In this document: piece after piece, positions 32,392-44,770 of the stretch | Layout of the letters: the number at the start of each line of letters is the position of its first letter | How positions within the stretch are numbered: the first letter of the stretch is position 1 | Source: Sequoia sempervirens | Lineage: Eukaryota > Streptophyta > Pinopsida > Cupressales > Cupressaceae | NCBI GenBank assembly: GCA_007258455.2 | Contig: VDFB02254968.1 | Coordinates: 62,001 to 126,000 of the forward strand | Direction: 5' to 3' | DNA: 64,000 bases | Notes under the pieces: model-generated | Told to the model about the DNA's origin: nothing | Database searches by the model: none | What the model saw: only the letters and a program-made list of their open reading frames with translations | Position numbers and translations under genes: made by a program

Positions 32392-32884
32392 TATAAGTAT
32401 GGATGTTGGGAAATGTTTAATCTGAGAAGGGGTTCAAAAAGCCAACTTTGATTTCTATGGCTACTTTCGTTTCTTTTTATTTGGAGATTTTAAGAGAATG
32501 AAATAATTTAAACGTCTTTCATTTTTAATTATCTTGGGATTTAATCTTAGTGTTTGATCTTTATGCAATGAGTTAAATTGTTAAATTTGATGCCACCATG
32601 ATTGTCGTCTAATTTTGAGTGTTCAATGGGCTTTTATCCCTCGTCTCTTCTCTTCTTTCTTTCATTTTAAAAAATATTGCTAACGGTCAAATCTAATGAT
32701 TACTAATAGGTAGTTATCTGTGTTGGGAATTCAAGGTTTGTCAGATATTTAAGTTAGAGTTTTTATTTTTTTAAAGGTTTGTCAGAGTTTTAATTTTTTT
32801 AAGGTTTGTCAGATATTTCAGTTAGCGTTTTAATTTTTTTATTTGATTTATATATTTTAACTTATTTTAAATTCATTTTATAAT
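32392..32884. other. LRR gene 5' flank
   Basis: This AT-rich sequence has a small internal direct repeat (AAGGTTTGTCAGATATTT near 32731 and again near 32800). No gene is seen. Confidence 0.45.
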
Positions 32885-32897
32885 AATTAAAATTGTG

Positions 32898-34147
32898 ATA
32901 TTGCTATCAGGTTTCAACCGTGTAGTTTCGAGTCAAACTCATTGACCCAAGTTTCATGAGTAGTGGTTCAACAAGAACCCATCTCTCATGATATCGAATG
33001 GTCCACTTAGCACTCATTGCATCTAGGTGATGCTCACAGAGGTGAAGCATTGGTCCGTCCCGGGAGGTCACCCATCCTTTGCTCCAGCTCAAGCCGCTTA
33101 ACCAGGTAGTTTTCTCCAAGGTTAAGCCCGCTTGAGTTGTTACCCCATTTGCAAAACCTTCAGCAAGTGTTGTGCCTTATGAACCATTCATAATAGAGCC
33201 CCTTTAGCTCATCAATTGATAAGTAGGAGGTATTTTTCCACAGCGTGTCAAATTATGATATTGCTATCAGGGTTCAACCGTGTAGTTTCGAGTCAAACTC
33301 ATTGACCCAAGTTTCATGAGTAGTGGTTCAACAAGAACCCATCTCTCATGATATCGAATGGTCCACTTAGCACTCATTGCATCTAGGTGATGCTCACAGA
33401 GGTGAAGACCGAGGAGGTCACCCATCCCAGTACTGCTCCAGCTCAAGCCGCTTAACCAGGGAGTTTTCTCCAAGGTTAAGCCCGCTTGAGTTGTTACCCC
33501 ATTTGCAAAACCTTCAGCAAGTGTTGTGCCTTATGAACCATTCATAATAGAGCCCCTTTAGCTCATCAATTGATAAGTAGGAGGTATTTTTCCACAGCGT
33601 GTCAAATTATGATATTGCTATCAGGATTCAACCGTGTAGTTTCGAGTCAAACTCATTGACCCATGTTTCATGAGTAGTGGTTCACAAGAACCCATCTCTC
33701 ATGATATCGAATGGTCCACTTAGCACTCATTGCATCTAGGTGATGCTCACAGAGGTGAAGCACTGGTCCGTCCGGGAGGTCACCCATCCCGATCTTGCTC
33801 CATCTCAAGCGGCTTAACTAGGGAGTTTTCTCCAAGGTTAAGCCCGCTTGAGTTGTTACCCCATTTGCAAAACCTTCAGCAAGTGTTGTGCCTTATGAAC
33901 CATTCATAATAGAGCCCCTTTAGCTCATCAATTGATAAGTAGGAGGTATTTTCCACACGTGTCAAATTATGATATTGCTATCGGGTTCAACCATGTAGTT
34001 TCGAGTCAAACTCATTGACCCAAGTTTCATGAGTAGTGGTTCAACAAGACCCCATCTCTCATGATATCGAATGGTCCACTTAGCACTCATTGCATCTAGG
34101 TGATGCTCATAATTTGACACGCTGTGGAAAAATACCTCCTACTTATC
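32898..34147 (-). repeat. tandem array of ~354-360-bp 5S-derived units (minus orientation)
   Basis: GATATTGCTATC anchors lie at 32897, 33257, 33611 and 33971, giving three full units and one cut short at about 34108. The minus strand carries the 5S-like core three times (about 33042-33150, 33402-33508, 33757-33865), with small deletions in some copies. At 34109 the sequence flips, and a ~40-bp piece of unit follows in plus orientation. AATTAAAATTGTG (13 bp) occurs at both ends (32885-32897 and 34148-34160). Units are the same family as 28308-29102. Confidence 0.8.
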
Positions 34148-34160
34148 AATTAAAATTGTG

Positions 34161-36524
34161 TTAATACTTCAATTAATTAAATGTTCTGTTTCGAAATTTT
34201 GTTATTTTTAAGTTATTTTAAATTAATTTATTGTAAATAATTATTTAATTAATAATTATATAGAGATATTAATATTTTCAATTATATTAATAATGTGTAA
34301 AATAAGAAAATTTACAATATAAATAGAATTCTAATGTTGATTCTTTTCATTAATTTTCTTTTAAACATACATCTTATAATTTTTGAAATAAACTTCTAAT
34401 TTAGGATGGCTATTAATAAAGTTTATAAACTATGCAATAATTTATAAGTTTGAAGATAAAGAAATAGATTATTCTCTTTTAAATTGTGTTGATCTTTAAA
34501 TTATGTTAATATAAGAAAATGTAGATTGATCACATAGAAATTAAATTTTAGATTAACATAAATAATTTTTTTGGTAAATAAATAGCTAGTTATGGTACGA
34601 AATCACTGCAATTAACATAAAGAGTTGAATCATATATAAGATAAATAAATGTTAAATTGAAATAGAGAGATTGGAGATAGTTTAGTTTCTTTATAGGATA
34701 GAATGTTAATTTCATGATCTTTTTGATGTAACACATTTAGATTAATTCTAACAATAAATTTAAGTTTTGGGACATCCCTTTCAAAACACATTAATTAAAC
34801 TCTCTAAATTAATTAGAAGAAATTACTTAGTAATTTTGATGTTTAATGGGTTCTACTTGAAATTTGCAATCATGTCTCTAATTATCACCTACTCCTAGAT
34901 TTGTGTGCCTATTATGACATCTAAGAAGAAGTCAAGTTGGTGTTAAAGAAGACTTTTAGAGGTTGCTATGTTAAGATTGAAGTCTTGTTTATTGTTAAAG
35001 ACTGTGGATCAAACTTAGGTTCACAATAGTCCAGCGGAAATTTGAACCCTTGTGACCACAACAACAACGCCACCACTTAACCATCGCTCTATGAGATGAG
35101 CCCTAAATTGCAATAAGTAGCAACAAAAGACTGACAGCAGAACTGGGCTCCACAAAAACTAAGCTTTTATGGTTCATTCATGTTTTTTTATACCATTCAC
35201 TGAGAATGAGATTTTAGAAGATACGTATACACTGTCCCGTACAGTTTCCTTTTGTTTTTCTACCAGTTTTTACTCAAAAACACATTTTTCTTTTTCAGTG
35301 AAAATTTCCCATGGACAGAACCGCACTCTGCCTTTTATTTTGCAGAATACGGGCGTATCAGTGCATGTAAACGTCCCGTACAATATTTTGACAGGAAATT
35401 TGCGGCACTTTAAGCAACTCTGTAACCCATACTTAAACAGGGCGTTCACGTGCAGGAAACGTGATGATTATTTTTAGTTTTGGTCTCCACTGTGATGGTG
35501 ATTTTACGTATAAAGCAACAATTCAGTTCCTGCAAATCACAGTCAACGCCTAAGAAGAAGCCGTAATGATGGGAAATGGCTGTGCTTTCCGTGCATATTA
35601 AATTTAAAAACAGTAATACTGAGACATGAAATGAAATCTCACTGGCAGGAATGTCTGCATGCCCAGTTTATACTTTACTTGCTCTCGGCCATTAAAGCCC
35701 ACTTATGATATTTCTGGCCTTTATTCTATCTGATTTCCATGCATTTGACATTGATAACACAGAACACCTAAAAGCCCACAACACAATTCCCACTGCTCCA
35801 CTGAATATTGTGATAGTATGGAATATTACCTACCATTCCCCAGTGTAGCAGGAGCAATAGAAGTTTACAGCATTTAATGAAATGTATTTCTACTTTGCTT
35901 GCAGCAAGTTTTTTATTGTCATTGAAAGGGATGTGGATTGTGAAATCTGGAAATGCCAATGGCAGCTCTGCAGTATACTTAAAGTGGTGGTATGACAAGA
36001 ATCTGCAAAAAAGCAGAGAAATAATGTGTGCATGCTGGTCATGGCACCTGGTCTTGTGTCTTGGGGAACATGGATGTGAAGGATCGTGTGGCATCTTTAT
36101 AATGTACTTGCACGCATGAAGAGTTGTGACAGTACGTGTTCTTATTCAGTGATGAAAGCTATGGATAGGCTAAGCTGTCAGATTTTGAAGTAGATGGCTG
36201 GAAATATTTTAATCTGCATTACTTTCACGTACCTATACTTGTATTCCTGATCGACTCTTTGAATGGAGCGAGGCGGAGACCTTCGTTAAGCTTTTAAATT
36301 TGCTTATTTCTTGGATATGTACACAATCCAGGTAATAGACAGTTTTTTCTCTTCTTTGAGGTGGTGAGTGTGGAGGACGCTGAAGAGATTATCTATTTTA
36401 ATTCGAGTTTGAGTAATTTTAGGATGTGTATGAGTGATCTTTTGTTTTGTTTTGTTTTTTTTTTTTTTTGGGTAAAGTTGAATGGTTCATAGAGAGTTTA
36501 TTAAGAATCGATTCATGTTAAATG
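34161..36524. other. long stretch without recognisable gene
   Basis: It is AT-rich to about 34980, then of more mixed composition. Short frames at 35169-35477 and 35877-36119 resemble nothing I know and lack splice or codon support. The segment near 35930-36090 has a loose likeness to the gene relic X region (ggaaatgccaatggcagc, ttggggaacatggatgt). Confidence 0.45.
34990..35105 (-). mobile_element. possible tRNA-derived SINE head
   Basis: The minus strand reads box A-like GAGCGATGGTTAAGTGG (35070-35090) and, about 35 bases on, box B-like GGGTTCAAATTTCC (35037-35050), the spacing of a tRNA-type pol III promoter. The body is not tRNA-foldable in an obvious way. I could not find a tail or target duplication. 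Confidence 0.4.
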
Positions 36525-36895
36525 AAAAGGTCATTTCGGAGAAATAATTGGTCTAAGATATGTCTCATAAATGTTATCTTTCAAAATGATCATGATAATA
36601 ACTATTCAACAATCAAACACCTCAAAAAGTGTGATAATGTCATATGTCAAGGTAATCATGGAGAAACAATTGGTCTAAAATATGTCACATAAATGTTATC
36701 TTTCAAAATGATCATGATAATAACCAGTCAACAACCAAACATCTCAAAAAGTGTGATAATGCCATATGCCAAGGTCATCTCAGAGTAATAATTGGTCTAA
36801 GATATGTCTCATAAATTTTATCTTTCAAAATAATCGTGACAATAACTATACAACAATCAAACACCTCAAAAAGTGTGATAATGCCATATGTCATG
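36525..36895 (+). repeat. 122-bp tandem repeat, three copies
   Basis: ATTGGTCTAA anchors lie at 36547, 36669 and 36791, exactly 122 bp apart. Each unit also has CTTTCAAAATGATCATGATA and CTCAAAAAGTGTGATAATG. Copies differ by scattered substitutions. Confidence 0.88.
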
Positions 36896-39800
36896 ATTAA
36901 AAAATGTACATCGTTATGAGTAGTATAGAAACCCTAGGTTTTCTTGATGGTGAGTAGGTAAGAAGGGTGGCCTATTATATATAGGAGGGAAAAAAGGTGA
37001 AAGTGACATTTAATTTTTACCATAGCCCTTTTGAGAGCTATCTAAAGCAATAACCATAATGTAACACAAGAGCCACGTACATACTCAAGTCAATAGGGTA
37101 CATGCACACAATTGAGCATGTCAAGCCAAATTTTTCTTTTTTCTTTTTTTCAAATTTTGAAAAGGATTAAGAAAAATGTCCAAACAATGACATGAATTGT
37201 TTTCGCTATTTTTTGTGACCCATGGAATCAAAAAACATTGCATAGGATTAACTCACTAGAGTGATCCATGCAAGCAAATTGATTTTATAGGTTTCATGTG
37301 ACACGTAAATTTGAACCCAAATTATTAATCATTTTTATGTTTTGATTTTTATGTTTAATGATCATTTGTATTACTATAGACTAGCTAATGATAATTTTGG
37401 TATGCCTTGGGAATGCAAAATGAGATATAGATTTGTTAATGGCCCAAAAACAACCAAAATAAGAAATTGAGATCATTGGTGCCCACAAACAAGGATTGGA
37501 AGTTATTGGAGAGTACATGTTTGAGACACCTTTTACATTTATTATTTTTATTCTATGGCACTCAAATGCTCACCACTCTTCTCAAGGCATAGGGTTTAGC
37601 TATGAACCCTTGAGGAAGTTTGGCATATCATGGAACTTCATATAAGGGGTAGATGAGTGCAAAAAAGACACACCAACCTACAACAAGAGAGGTAGTTATA
37701 TCAATAGTGTACATTTCACACAAGATGTGGGAGGGATAGGTCCCATAATCAAATATTTTGGTAAAATAGGCATCACAAGGATATTGGTGGTTACTTGTCA
37801 TTATTGGTATATTGGTATTTCCAGATAGAAAGGATTATATGATCTCTTATGGAGTAGTTTAGATTGTATGTGAGGTAGAGGAGAATTAGTGGTCATTTGT
37901 GTGGAGTAATTGTATTTTGGTTCATTTATATGATGATTTATATTCACGAATGGATGGTGATATGAGCATTAGAGAAACCTCTTTATTGTAGTCCAAGGTG
38001 TATGAACATATATTGATACCAAACTACCCAAGGTTACTTAGTGCTACAAATTTTGGTATCCCATTAGTGTTTTAGTGGGACTTGAGCCACATTGGTAAAT
38101 GGCACGAGGGGACTATATAATTTGGCTAGTGATATATTTTGTATAGTTTGAATCCATGGAATATCATATGTTGAACATATATGAACATGCCTAGGATGTA
38201 GATGACAAATTTCATCTTGGATAGATTAAGAAATCATGATGGTTTGTTAGGAAATAAACTAGGTATCATGAAGGAGACATTTCAATTTGAGCATGTTTTA
38301 GGGTAGTTTTTGGTTCACTAAGTGGTTCCTCTAATACCAAAAATTTATCATAGGAATCTTAGAACCTTATTCAAACTTGAAGTGGATAGGCCACCACTTA
38401 TTGATCAAACCCTAATGGATGATGATGAAGCTAATGAAGTCATTATATTAGTGGAGGGCGATGATATAGGAGTGAATGATGCATATAAAGTATGGTGGAA
38501 TATGGAGGCAAATCCTTTATTCTATACTCTAAATATCTCCAAAGATACACTAACAACAATGACATTAGATTATCCTACAACCAAGGGAGAGTAGGCTCAT
38601 GATGCAAGGGAAAGAGAGATAATGGTTAGTTTCCCCTACTTAAAGCACCATTGTGACAGATTCTTGTTGATGAGAAGTGGTAGGAGGGCCACCTAGGTAA
38701 TATAGATATATTTATAGCACTATATTAGCGTATGAACAATCATGGACATTTGATATGTGATGTGCAAGAAACATAACAAATTGGGCCTAGTCTTGATTTA
38801 TTTTAATACGAAGCATTTGACTATTGGCTTCCCAATATTAGTAGCTAAAATGGTTATTCTTGATCATATGTACATGTTGAACACTTTGTACCCCTTTTAT
38901 CACGTCAACCAAGCACACAAAATGTTGACAAGTGCATCAACAAAGTCCACCTCCCAAGTGAGGATGAGAGAGAGATGAAGTAATAGGAGAATGGAAGAGG
39001 CTTTGAATTGATAGAGATACCCTTTAGAAAAAGAGGGACACATTAGTTGGTGGGCTAATTTGTGCAAAGGTGAGGGCATCCACATTGGACCCAAGAAGAG
39101 ATATAGTCACTACAATCATTTTACAATAGCTAATGGCATCATAGGAAAAGTTGGAAACCTTTATGGGGAGGTTGAAATACTACTACCAAGAGTTGGCAAA
39201 GACACATTGGTGATGCTTAGGGAGAGGTTGAAATATTGATCAAGGTTAAAAAACAAGACATGAAAATTATAGGAGTGAGATGGTGGAGAGGTCATTGAGA
39301 CAACCTCCATGTAAGTAATATTTGTTTTTGTTATTGATCATAATTTATATTTGGATAATGCTTATATGGATATTATTTATTATTTATATGATAGTCTCTA
39401 ATTATCTCATGGGTATTCAATGTACTCTTTATTTTAATTTTATGGTACTTTGAAATTATTTTTTATATGTTATCTATCTATATATGTCTATGTGAATGAT
39501 GTAGCATGGATAATCAATACACACATTTATCTTTTGTAATCAATGAGTAACGTATCTTTGTAGAATCCTCATAGGATTCATTACTAAAATATCCAAAAGA
39601 CTCTCATAAATAAATGGATAAATTCATCATGGGGGCATGAACATAATGGATCTCTAATGAATCATAAAAAATCAAAGAAGCTTCATGTTGACTCTTTTAT
39701 ATTTTAATTCTTGTATCCAATGTGTCATATAATTTTAATCCAATATCCTATATGTCATAAGTTTGTGGTGTTCTCTTGTATTTGTATTAGTCCATACATA

Positions 39801-40491
39801 CATTGTTCATGATTCCAAGTGTTTTACCCTCATATAACCTAGTTTTTGCATTAGCTTAAGTCTAATATCATATAATTATCTAAGTGACTAAAGGAAAGGA
39901 GATGGATCAATAGTAAAAGTAGCACATTCAAAATAAATATCAAATATGTGTGCTTCTTTCAGATCAATATATGCCTCTAGTGGCTCCCCATAAATTGATG
40001 GATCTTTATAAAAAGATGGGATGTTACAAGATTTTGGATCAACATTATACTCACCAACACCACAAGATGTAAAATCTAGAGGTTCTCAACCATCATCACA
40101 TAAAGCATTATCATTAATTAGGAGATCATTTTTATGAGTATTCTTATCATATTATTGAATTATCCATCATTTGACAAAGGTGAAATGGTTGAGTGTTAGT
40201 AGATATGGCACATTTCTTACTATTATACCAAAATTCAACACATTGATGTAAGGTAGGTTATGAGAGACATGTTTGGAATAAGTTTTAATTTTCCTTAGTT
40301 GGATATTAGTGCATTTTCTTAAACATTTATTTTGTCTTACGTATGTACAATAAATAATTATGAGGTTAGATCTTTCATGAATTTAACTCTAACCTATTTT
40401 TGGGTAGTTGGAGCTACATATCATTGGTCAATTTTTCCTACTCTCTTCTCTATATATGTATACATTCACCTTGTATGTGGCATTCATGTTA
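36896..40491. other. long stretch, no recognised gene; two decayed open frames
   Basis: Frames at 38322-38594 (PPLIDQTLMDDDEANEVIIL) and 38757-38978 (IGFPILVAKMVILDHMYMLN) read like natural protein rather than random sequence, and lie in one orientation. They may come from an old retroelement, but I do not recognise either. Nothing else is supported here. Confidence 0.4.
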
Positions 40492-40496
40492 TTATG
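40492..40496. other. target-site duplication, left (TTATG)
   Basis: It is identical to TTATG at 48626-48630 on the other side of the LTR element. Confidence 0.88.
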
Positions 40497-42009
40497 TGAA
40501 CCATAGAAAAATAAGGTTCACCAAAATGAATCAACAAAATGATGAACCTACTATTCTCTATGTTTCATTCAATTATGAGGGTAATAATGCATAATGAATA
40601 TAAAAAATGAAACCTAACCAATATAACAATCAACAGTTAGGTTTTAACAGGGTCAAATGTTGTGTACCTGTTGCAAAAAGTGCTTTTTTGGGCCTCACTG
40701 AGGACTGATTCGCCCAGTGGCGAATGGGTCCTAGCTAGGGTTCTGGAAAATCAATTTATGGGTTTTGTTCTTCAATGTCTGCAACTCCAAACTCTAGGTG
40801 TTTAGCTCCTGAAAGTCGAAAATGAATTTTGTAGAAGACTTTCCATGATTTTGCAAGAAAGATGACAACTTTGATAACTTTTCAACTTTGACAACTTTTT
40901 TCTCATCACTTGATCTTCAACCTAAAACCTGTAATCACACATCAAAGAGGAGAAAAATGTTGTTTGTTAGGGAATAGGGGTTTTCCTTGGTCAAACCCCA
41001 TTTTGGTAATTAAACCTTGTAATGAAACAATGCATAAAATGAATGATGAATGGACAATGTAATGTCACAACTCACAAAACCTCAATGGAACCTTAGATTG
41101 CAAATTTGAAACTTAGCATGAAATGGCCTCAATGAGTGTAGTTATTGATCATGAACTTAACATAGGATAATGGATTTGAACACTTGAACTTGATCGCCAA
41201 TGCTACATCATCACATTAGCTCAACAACATGCATGACTTTGAAATGATGGAATAGATCTTTGATTGTTGCAATAAACTTCTATAATTTGCCCTTGAATGC
41301 CTTCTTGAATGCTCTTGTGAACTCTTGATCTCATATATTTACTATTAGGAATTGAATACTTGAAATATTAGCTCTTCTAGGATGAAACTATATGAAATAA
41401 CCTTATATTTATACTTTTTCTTAATTCCCAAAATTCAAATAACACAAGCCGACATCAGATATATGATTTCAAATCATTAAAATACTGCCAAAAACGTATT
41501 CCAAGGGGGAGTCCTAGGGTTAAGTGAGGACTCATTTTCCATGTGGTGAATGAGTTCTAGCACACTTAACTAGGACACACTTTGGGGGATGTTAAATGTT
41601 ATGTGAAAAGGGGGTCCTCAGACCCAGTGAGGACCCATTTGTTAGGTGGTGAATGGGTCCTAGGTCACTAACCTATGACACATACCTTGTAAAATTAAAT
41701 GTTGTATAATATTATTTATGAATGTCGGGCTTTATCCCTCAGAATATGAAACTAATTAGGCTTGGATTTGAATTAAAGGGGCCAATTAACCTCAATTAAT
41801 TAATAAAGCCCTAGATTAGTGTGAAAGTGTAAAGATACACTTTACAACACCCTAAATAAGGCACCATTAAGTACATTTAATTAAAAAGGGCCCTAAACTT
41901 AATGTGAATGTGTGAAACACATTACAACACTAAATCAAGGCAACATTAAGCTCAATTATTATTAATTATTCCAAACTAAGGAAAAAGGGATACTTTTTTC
42001 GTTACTACA
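40497..42009 (-). repeat. 3' LTR of the gag-pro element
   Basis: On the minus strand it begins TGTAGTAACG and ends CTATGGTTCA. Inverted-repeat motifs around GACCCATTCGCC / GGCGAATGGGTC occur near 40700, 41525 and 41626. Confidence 0.88.
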
Positions 42010-42024
42010 TTTTTCCCCCACTTT
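42010..42024 (-). other. polypurine tract of the gag-pro element
   Basis: AAAGTGGGGGAAAAA on the minus strand directly precedes the 3' LTR. Confidence 0.85.
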
Positions 42025-43042
42025 AGTGAGAGTATGACCCCATGTCAAACTCACACTAGGTGAGTATCCCTCCATGAAGGTGGTTTAGCGAGTAAGTCAT
42101 GCTTGTGTGTTAGCTCTCATTGTATTTACCATACCAAAGCTATCCCTTTGATAAATTTGATACGGTGCCACTCACATTCCTATCTCTATGCACATGGCAA
42201 GGCTCCACATGCAAGTAGGGTACAACTTGTTATGCTAGGTGGCCTTGAATGAGGGTTATGTTTGAGCTTCACAAGGTTAGCACATTGTGTTATACCAAAA
42301 ACTTATGAACATTTGTATATAGGTTTTTGTTCAAGGGTATCTTGCTTCATTCTTGTAAGGTATTCTTTGGGTCATCATGCCTAATGTCTCCAAGAGAGGA
42401 TAAGTCAAGAGTAACAAATTTCCACTTATGGGATGCCTCGCATTGCATCAAGCCACTAAGAGGAAAGTTGTACACTTAGAAATATCACACTTTTGGAGAA
42501 CATCAAACCCAATGACACCACCAAGAATAGGATGCATCAAAAGAAAAAATAAAATCACACCATAAAAATATGCAAAATGTCGAAAGATATCATCAATGTA
42601 TGCCCCCACTTTAAAGTGGTTGCTAACACCATTGTTGTGAAAAATCACTTTAAAGTAGTCAATGTTTACTCCTAAGGCATGAGATCTTTCCTCGGAAAAC
42701 CCTATGCCAAGTCATATGTTTTTGAAATAAAGCTACGTCATGAAAAAGGAGGGAGGGGTTGCCCCCAAAAATACATAAGGGATTTATGGATTCGCGAGGC
42801 TAGTATGTCTTTGCTACAATGTTGTCATAGAGATTAGAAATGTCATCATTCACCAAATACTCATAGACCTAGAAGAATGACACATAGAGATTGAAAACAA
42901 AGAAAAAGCCTTTGAGTCAACATGGAAGAGACCTAAATGTCTTGACGCCTTGCATCATCCCTAAAAGGAAAACAAAAGACCAACAAAAAAGATAAAATTT
43001 TTACGACATATAGAAGAACGTAGATACATATAAAGGAATGCA

Positions 43043-43044
<2 letters not shown>

Positions 43045-43101
<57 letters not shown>
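43045..43101. repeat. (GA)n microsatellite
   Basis: An almost pure GA dinucleotide run of about 57 bp lies inside the gag-pro element. Confidence 0.95.
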
Positions 43102-43104
<3 letters not shown>

Positions 43105-43240
43105 CATCAAACAAAACAACACAAGGGATCATATTACACACATGCAATCACATAAAGAAACATGAAGAAAAAGAAAACAATACAAAAGTCTAGTAAGACA
43201 CATGCAATTCAACCTATAGCAAGTTGTTTGTATCCCAATC

Positions 43241-44770
43241 TCAGTTGGTATATTCAGAATGTGGACAACTAGCCAAAGGGACAACATCTAGTGCCGAACT
43301 AGGACATATACCAAGTTCAACACTCTTTTTAGGAGATTTGTCATTTAAGCTCATAGGAGAGGAAAATAATGTATTCAACTCATTATGCACTTGTTCATCA
43401 ATCTTTCCAATATCAATGTCATCATCTAGATTAATCACAATAGGAGGTCGAATGATAATGTCTCTTGAAAGTTCTTGTTTGCGTTGCAGCGAGGGTATAG
43501 ATTCATCATGCATTACTTCAAGTAAGTTCAGATTTTGATTTTCTATGTTGTTCATTTCTTATTTAGTTTGTAACATATGAGCAATAGCACGATGTCTACA
43601 CTTATGTTCTCTAGCATTTTGATTTCATTTCAATCTATTGTCAATTTATGTTTGTGTAAGAGGGGGTTTGACAATCATAGGTTTCTTTTCTTCTAGGTTA
43701 GGGGAGGAATGGAAGAAACCATAGGAGATTGTTCAACCACTTTCTATTTAGCTTTGTAAACTTGTTTGACTTTAGGAGGAACAATGAGATTATTTTGATT
43801 ATCTCGTGGTCTCTTATAGGAAATGGTAGGAGGATTTGTCATAGATTTCTCTTGGATGTTTGGAAGGGATTTTTGCTCAATCATGGTTTCGTCAATGGTT
43901 GGTGGCTCAATCACAAGTTGAGGCATATTTCTAAGGGATAATTCTACTATGTGTTTTTCCTTAAACTTTTGATATGCTTTGAAAAAGTAGTCCTCATGAG
44001 GTCTAATAGGTTCAATAGGCTCAGGCCAAAAGAAATCCAATGAAAATTCCCTTGGGAAGACACATGATTAAAGACACTATGATGAATAGTAAAGATTTCA
44101 TTGCCAAAGGGAAAGTTTAAACATTTATGCACAATTGGCGGGACGACATCATGGAGCGAAGCCATGGATATCCAAACTTCACATGAAATTGGTCTAATGA
44201 CGGGTTGATGATGAATGAGACATTTAATGTTTTTGGTTCAACTTTTAAAGGGAGATTTATTGAACCCATCATAGGACATGGAAAACCATTATGCATTTTG
44301 ATCCATGATTTCGATTTATCGTATGCATCTTGATAGAGTTCATGCACAAATAGGAATTATTCAGTGATCACGTTCTCTACACAAACGAGATCAATTAATA
44401 TCTCATTAGTAGGCTTGTCATTGATTCTTCTTGTTATGTAAAGAGGACCATCAGGTGCATGTTTGATTATGTCATTTTGTGAGAAAGCAATATCCAGAGG
44501 CATTTTGGTTGAGCTCTTACATAGTTTAGCGTCAATAAATGCTATTATTTTGGCTGGTTCATCCACATTTTTATCTTTTATATTTTCATCATCTGTGTCA
44601 ACATTCATCACATCATTCTTTGTTTCACTAGCTTTGACAAATGAAATAGTGTGTTTCAACATGGGATTTGTAAAGATTTGTAAGCTCTGGTTAGGAGGAG
44701 CTACATACTTATTACCTTGACCATTCACACCTTCAATTAGAAGATGATTAGAATCAATGAGGTCTTGCAA
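43241..44770 (-). pseudogene. protease-like and accessory coding region of the gag-pro element
   Basis: Read from 44770 downwards, a segment GPLYITRRINDKPTNEILID corresponds to the retropepsin start of plant gypsy elements, but the usual D-x-G-S-A is replaced by DLVCVENV. MMGSINLPLKVEPKTLNVSF and QFHVKFGYPWLRSM match the later protease strands. Frameshifts occur near 44350 and 44130. Beyond about 44050 the frames (FWPEPIEPIRPHEDYFFKAY and, at 43241-43555, LDDDIDIGKIDEQVHNELNT) look coding but unlike any pol domain. In autonomous relatives this is where RT would begin. Confidence 0.65.

Noticed and set aside
32907..33473. Open frames of about 70 codons in the minus 5S array, repeated twice
   Set aside because: They lie across the 5S-derived core and repeat only because the array does; there is no protein-like conservation beyond the DNA repeat.
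35169..35477. 102-codon plus-strand frame
   Set aside because: Phe/Ser-rich composition, no recognisable motif, no supporting exon signals.
42448..42648. GAYIDDIF as a possible reverse-transcriptase catalytic box in the gag-pro element
   Set aside because: No other RT motif is found before or after it in any frame, so I take it as chance.
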